NCBI GenBank assembly: GCA_947452965.1
Contig: CANGEW010000001.1
Location: 1 to 64,000 of the forward strand
Length of the DNA stretch: 64,000 nt
From: Chitinophagaceae bacterium
GTDB taxonomy: Bacteria > Bacteroidota > Bacteroidia > Chitinophagales > Chitinophagaceae
Reading direction: 5' to 3'
Positions 61,074-64,000 of the stretch are shown here, one piece after another. Each line of letters opens with the position of its first letter. Positions within the stretch are counted from its first letter, which is position 1. The notes below the pieces were generated by a model. That model did no database searches. It was not told where the DNA came from and was given only the letters and a program-made list of their open reading frames with translations. Position numbers and translations under genes: made by a program.

Positions 61074-62108
61074 TTATTTATGATGTGGTTTATTTTTGAT
61101 TTGTTTTGGTATTGATTTGTTTTTTTGTCTATACACTTGTATGATTGAATCCACTTCTTCTTCATTTCTTTCTATAGAACTTTGGATAATAGAAAAATCT
61201 GTTGAGTTATTGGCGTTATCTTGAATAATGGTTTGAGTGGAATCGGTGGACATTCGCGTAGCATAAGCTGTCATTGCTTTCATGATTGCAATGGCTCTTA
61301 ATGAATCTTCTCTTACCTCTTCTATGCCTCTTATATTCGCAACGACTTGATTCTTGTATTGCAAATTGATTTTGCTGTATTTATTCCATCCATATTGAGG
61401 AATAATTTTTTTATAAAAGAGTTTGAATTTTTGAAACTTTTGATTCATGTTGGTGCTGTCTCCAAATATCACTTGCTGATTACCCATTTTGGGAATTATT
61501 TCAAATTCTTGATTTTTATTAATATCAACCTGGTCAATCATTGACATTAAGAAAGAATCTTTTTGGATAAACAGACTCATCGCTTGAATATTGTACAAAA
61601 GACTACTGTCTTTTGCTGTTAATTTTTTTTCATTAATTGAACAATTTGTAAATACAGGAAGACGTGCCGTATGTTTGTTACTCAATGGTAATATCCTTAT
61701 ACAATTATCAATATAAAAAGTATTCCCATCTGTTGTAAAGACTCTTGCTAATGGCTCTCTCTCTTCAACATGAGCTCTAAGTACTCCATTGTTATCAAAG
61801 AACAAAGCTGCCGAATTTAACCAAACATCTTTTTTTAATTCTTTTTCCATCGCTTCCAAATTAAATTGTGCAATAGGAGTGCCGACTAATTTTTTTCTCG
61901 CATAACTACAAATAATGTTTTTAATGTCATTTTTATCAATAAAGACATTATTAGTAGCGCCTTCAATATCAATATAAAACCCGGTGCAAACTTGAGATGC
62001 TTTTTTCTTATGGGCAGCAGACATCAAAAACAAAACAGAAACACCTAGCAATATCCAAAGGAATGCGCTTAGTAATTTTTTCCATTTTATTTTTTGTAAG
62101 CCTTTCAT
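61074..62108 (-). CDS. ftsQ: Cell division protein FtsQ/DivIB-like
   Basis: Single N-terminal TM, POTRA-like region, and position between murC and ftsA. Confidence 0.85.
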   Translation of the reverse strand: MKGLQKIKWKKLLSAFLWILLGVSVLFLMSAAHKKKASQVCTGFYIDIEGATNNVFIDKNDIKNIICSYARKKLVGTPIAQFNLEAMEKELKKDVWLNSAALFFDNNGVLRAHVEEREPLARVFTTDGNTFYIDNCIRILPLSNKHTARLPVFTNCSINEKKLTAKDSSLLYNIQAMSLFIQKDSFLMSMIDQVDINKNQEFEIIPKMGNQQVIFGDSTNMNQKFQKFKLFYKKIIPQYGWNKYSKINLQYKNQVVANIRGIEEVREDSLRAIAIMKAMTAYATRMSTDSTQTIIQDNANNSTDFSIIQSSIERNEEEVDSIIQVYRQKNKSIPKQIKNKPHHK

Positions 62109-62111
62109 TTT

Positions 62112-63515
62112 CTATAATTTGATCAAAACATTTTTTATAGGTTCAACCAGGATATCTATATCTCCGGCTCCTGCAGTAATAAGTATTTCAATATTTTTTT
62201 TGTTTGCGACTTCTTTAAGTATATCTTCTTTACAAACAAGTTTTACTTTATTAGTTTCCATAAACCTCGCAATAATTTCACTTGTTACACCCGGTATTGG
62301 CTCTTCTCTTGCAGGATAAATAGGCATCAGCCAAACTTCGTCTGCCATATTCAAGGCTACTGCAAATGCTTTCGCAAAATCTCTTGTCCTTGAAAACAAA
62401 TGTGGTTGAAAAATTATCAAACATTTTTTTTCAGGATATAAATTTTTTACACCCTTAATTAATGCCTCTAGCTCTTGAGGATGATGGGCATAATCATCTA
62501 TCATTATCAATGAATCATTTTTTACCAAAAACTGAAACCTTCTTTGTACACCTTGGTAAGATGATATTGATTTTTTTATAGAAGTATCACTGATACCTAT
62601 TTGTTTTGCAACTGAAATAGCAGCAATTGCATTTTCAACATTATGCAAACCTCCCATATTCAATTCCACGTTGTACAGCGTTTCATTGCCAATTACTACA
62701 TTAAAATCATACGCTCCATTTTTGATTTTTATATCAGTTGCATACGCGAATGATGGATTCTTTAAATCGTATGATTGTTTTTTTTCTGTGGCAAAAGAAA
62801 CAGTGTTTTGTAATCCATTCTTATAATACAATATGCCATTGTTTTTTATTTTTGCCGAAAAATCAACAAATGCTTTAGTAAAACTATCTTCTGTACCATA
62901 AATATCTAAATGATCTGGATCTATTGCCGTAATCACAGCTATGTCTGGATTCAATTGTAAAAAACTTCTATCGTACTCATCAGCCTCTACCACGCAAACA
63001 TTTTTTTCACTGCTCCAAAAATTTGTTTTGTAGTTACTAGCAATGCCCCCTAAAAAAGCATTACAGCCATATCCGCTATCTCTGAGTATGTGTGCAATCA
63101 TAGAACTAGTGGTAGTTTTACCATGTGTGCCCGCTACACAAATGTTAAAAGCATTTTTTGTGACCCACCCCAACACTTCGCTTCTTTTAAAAACCGGATA
63201 TTGATTCGCTACTAAATAATTGTATTCTTGATGATTAGCAGGAATCGCAGGTGTGTATACCACAATACTTGCAGATTTATCAATTAAATCAATATTGTCC
63301 TCAAAATGAATACGAATGCCTTCTTCCTGTAATTGCTGAGTAAGGACAGTCGGTGTTTTATCATAGCCAGACACATTCACTCCTCTGCTATTAAAATATC
63401 TTGCAATTGCACTCATACCAATGCCACCTATACCTAAAAAGTATATAGAACTTCCAGAAGCCTCTCCTGAAGCAACCAACTTAAAAAAATGTTCTATGTT
63501 ATTTTCTCTTACCAT
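62112..63515 (-). CDS. murC: UDP-N-acetylmuramate--L-alanine ligase
   Basis: IYFLGIGGIGMSAIARYFNSRGVNVSGYDKT; CVAGTHGKTTTSSMIAHIL; MIDDYAHHPQELEALI. Confidence 0.97.
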   Translation of the reverse strand: MVRENNIEHFFKLVASGEASGSSIYFLGIGGIGMSAIARYFNSRGVNVSGYDKTPTVLTQQLQEEGIRIHFEDNIDLIDKSASIVVYTPAIPANHQEYNYLVANQYPVFKRSEVLGWVTKNAFNICVAGTHGKTTTSSMIAHILRDSGYGCNAFLGGIASNYKTNFWSSEKNVCVVEADEYDRSFLQLNPDIAVITAIDPDHLDIYGTEDSFTKAFVDFSAKIKNNGILYYKNGLQNTVSFATEKKQSYDLKNPSFAYATDIKIKNGAYDFNVVIGNETLYNVELNMGGLHNVENAIAAISVAKQIGISDTSIKKSISSYQGVQRRFQFLVKNDSLIMIDDYAHHPQELEALIKGVKNLYPEKKCLIIFQPHLFSRTRDFAKAFAVALNMADEVWLMPIYPAREEPIPGVTSEIIARFMETNKVKLVCKEDILKEVANKKNIEILITAGAGDIDILVEPIKNVLIKL

Positions 63516-63518
63516 TTT

Positions 63519-64000
63519 TTATTTGAGATGGTTTAATATCTCCTTTGCTACAATTTTATCAGCATCCAAAATTTTTAACTGCTGAATGTTATTTATTAAT
63601 TCTTCTTGCATTTTTTTATTTTTAGAAAGTTCAATGATTGCAGGAACGAGTTTCTCCAAAACGTTTTTATCTTCAATCATTAAAGCCGCCTGTTTATCTA
63701 CCAATTTTTGAGCATTTACTTTTTGGTGATCTTCTGCGGCAAAAGGAAAAGGAACAAAAACTACTGGTTTACCAACAGCACACAATTCTGCAATTGACAT
63801 CGCCCCACTTCTGCTGATTACAATATCTGCAGCCGCGTATGCATCTTCCATTTTTACAATAAAATCTGACACATACACATTGCTTCTTCCACTGCTTGCT
63901 AATTTTGCTTTGTTATAAAATCCTTTACCAGTTTGCCAAATCAATTGAAGATTGTTTTGTTCAAACAAATCTATATGTTTCAATATCGCTTCATTGATGC
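63519..64000 (-). CDS. murG: MurG glycosyltransferase, C-terminal part (continues beyond window end)
   Basis: Frame stays open to the window edge (INEAILKHIDLFEQNNLQLIWQTGKGFY); YAAADIVISRSGAMSIAELCAVGKPVVFVPFPFAAEDHQKVNAQ. Confidence 0.95.
   Translation of the reverse strand, partial: INEAILKHIDLFEQNNLQLIWQTGKGFYNKAKLASSGRSNVYVSDFIVKMEDAYAAADIVISRSGAMSIAELCAVGKPVVFVPFPFAAEDHQKVNAQKLVDKQAALMIEDKNVLEKLVPAIIELSKNKKMQEELINNIQQLKILDADKIVAKEILNHLK

Noticed and set aside
1-64000. Prophage, transposon, toxin-antitoxin or defence island
   Set aside because: No integrase, transposase, phage structural, nuclease/helicase defence or TA-like gene pair was recognised in the ORF track.

Overview
The window is a contiguous chromosomal segment from a low-GC Bacteroidota bacterium, probably Chitinophagaceae-like. 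I infer this from T9SS sorting domains, TAnnTTTG promoter boxes, DUF3127/DUF4293 families and gene content. It is almost entirely housekeeping DNA: secA (partial), atpG, scpB, maeB, mlaE/mlaF-like, sucD, aspS, two uvrA paralogues, panD, dnaA, glyA, an ECF sigma factor, a DsbD system, purQ, metG, ldcA, kup and a division/cell-wall cluster (murG-murC-ftsQ-ftsA-ftsZ). Accessory genes include two T9SS-type secreted proteins, a TonB-dependent receptor, a B12-binding radical SAM protein and an orphan glycosyltransferase-like gene. There are two tRNA genes (Pro-TGG, Ser-GCT) and several clear hairpin terminators. I saw no CRISPR array, prophage, transposon or recognisable defence island. The observations most worth following are: (1) a diverged tandem array of palindromic hairpin units between the S9 peptidase gene and metG; (2) 11-bp helically phased direct repeats just upstream of a candidate TonB-receptor promoter; (3) a DUF3127 protein divergent from dnaA that ends in an SSB-like acidic tip (DDLPF); (4) a split DsbD pathway in which the fused alpha domain has lost both cysteines while an adjacent free alpha-like domain keeps them; (5) a second full-length UvrA with a diverged UvrB-interface region; and (6) a possible leaderless metG promoter. 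All calls are by eye from the sequence and the ORF track; no searches were run.
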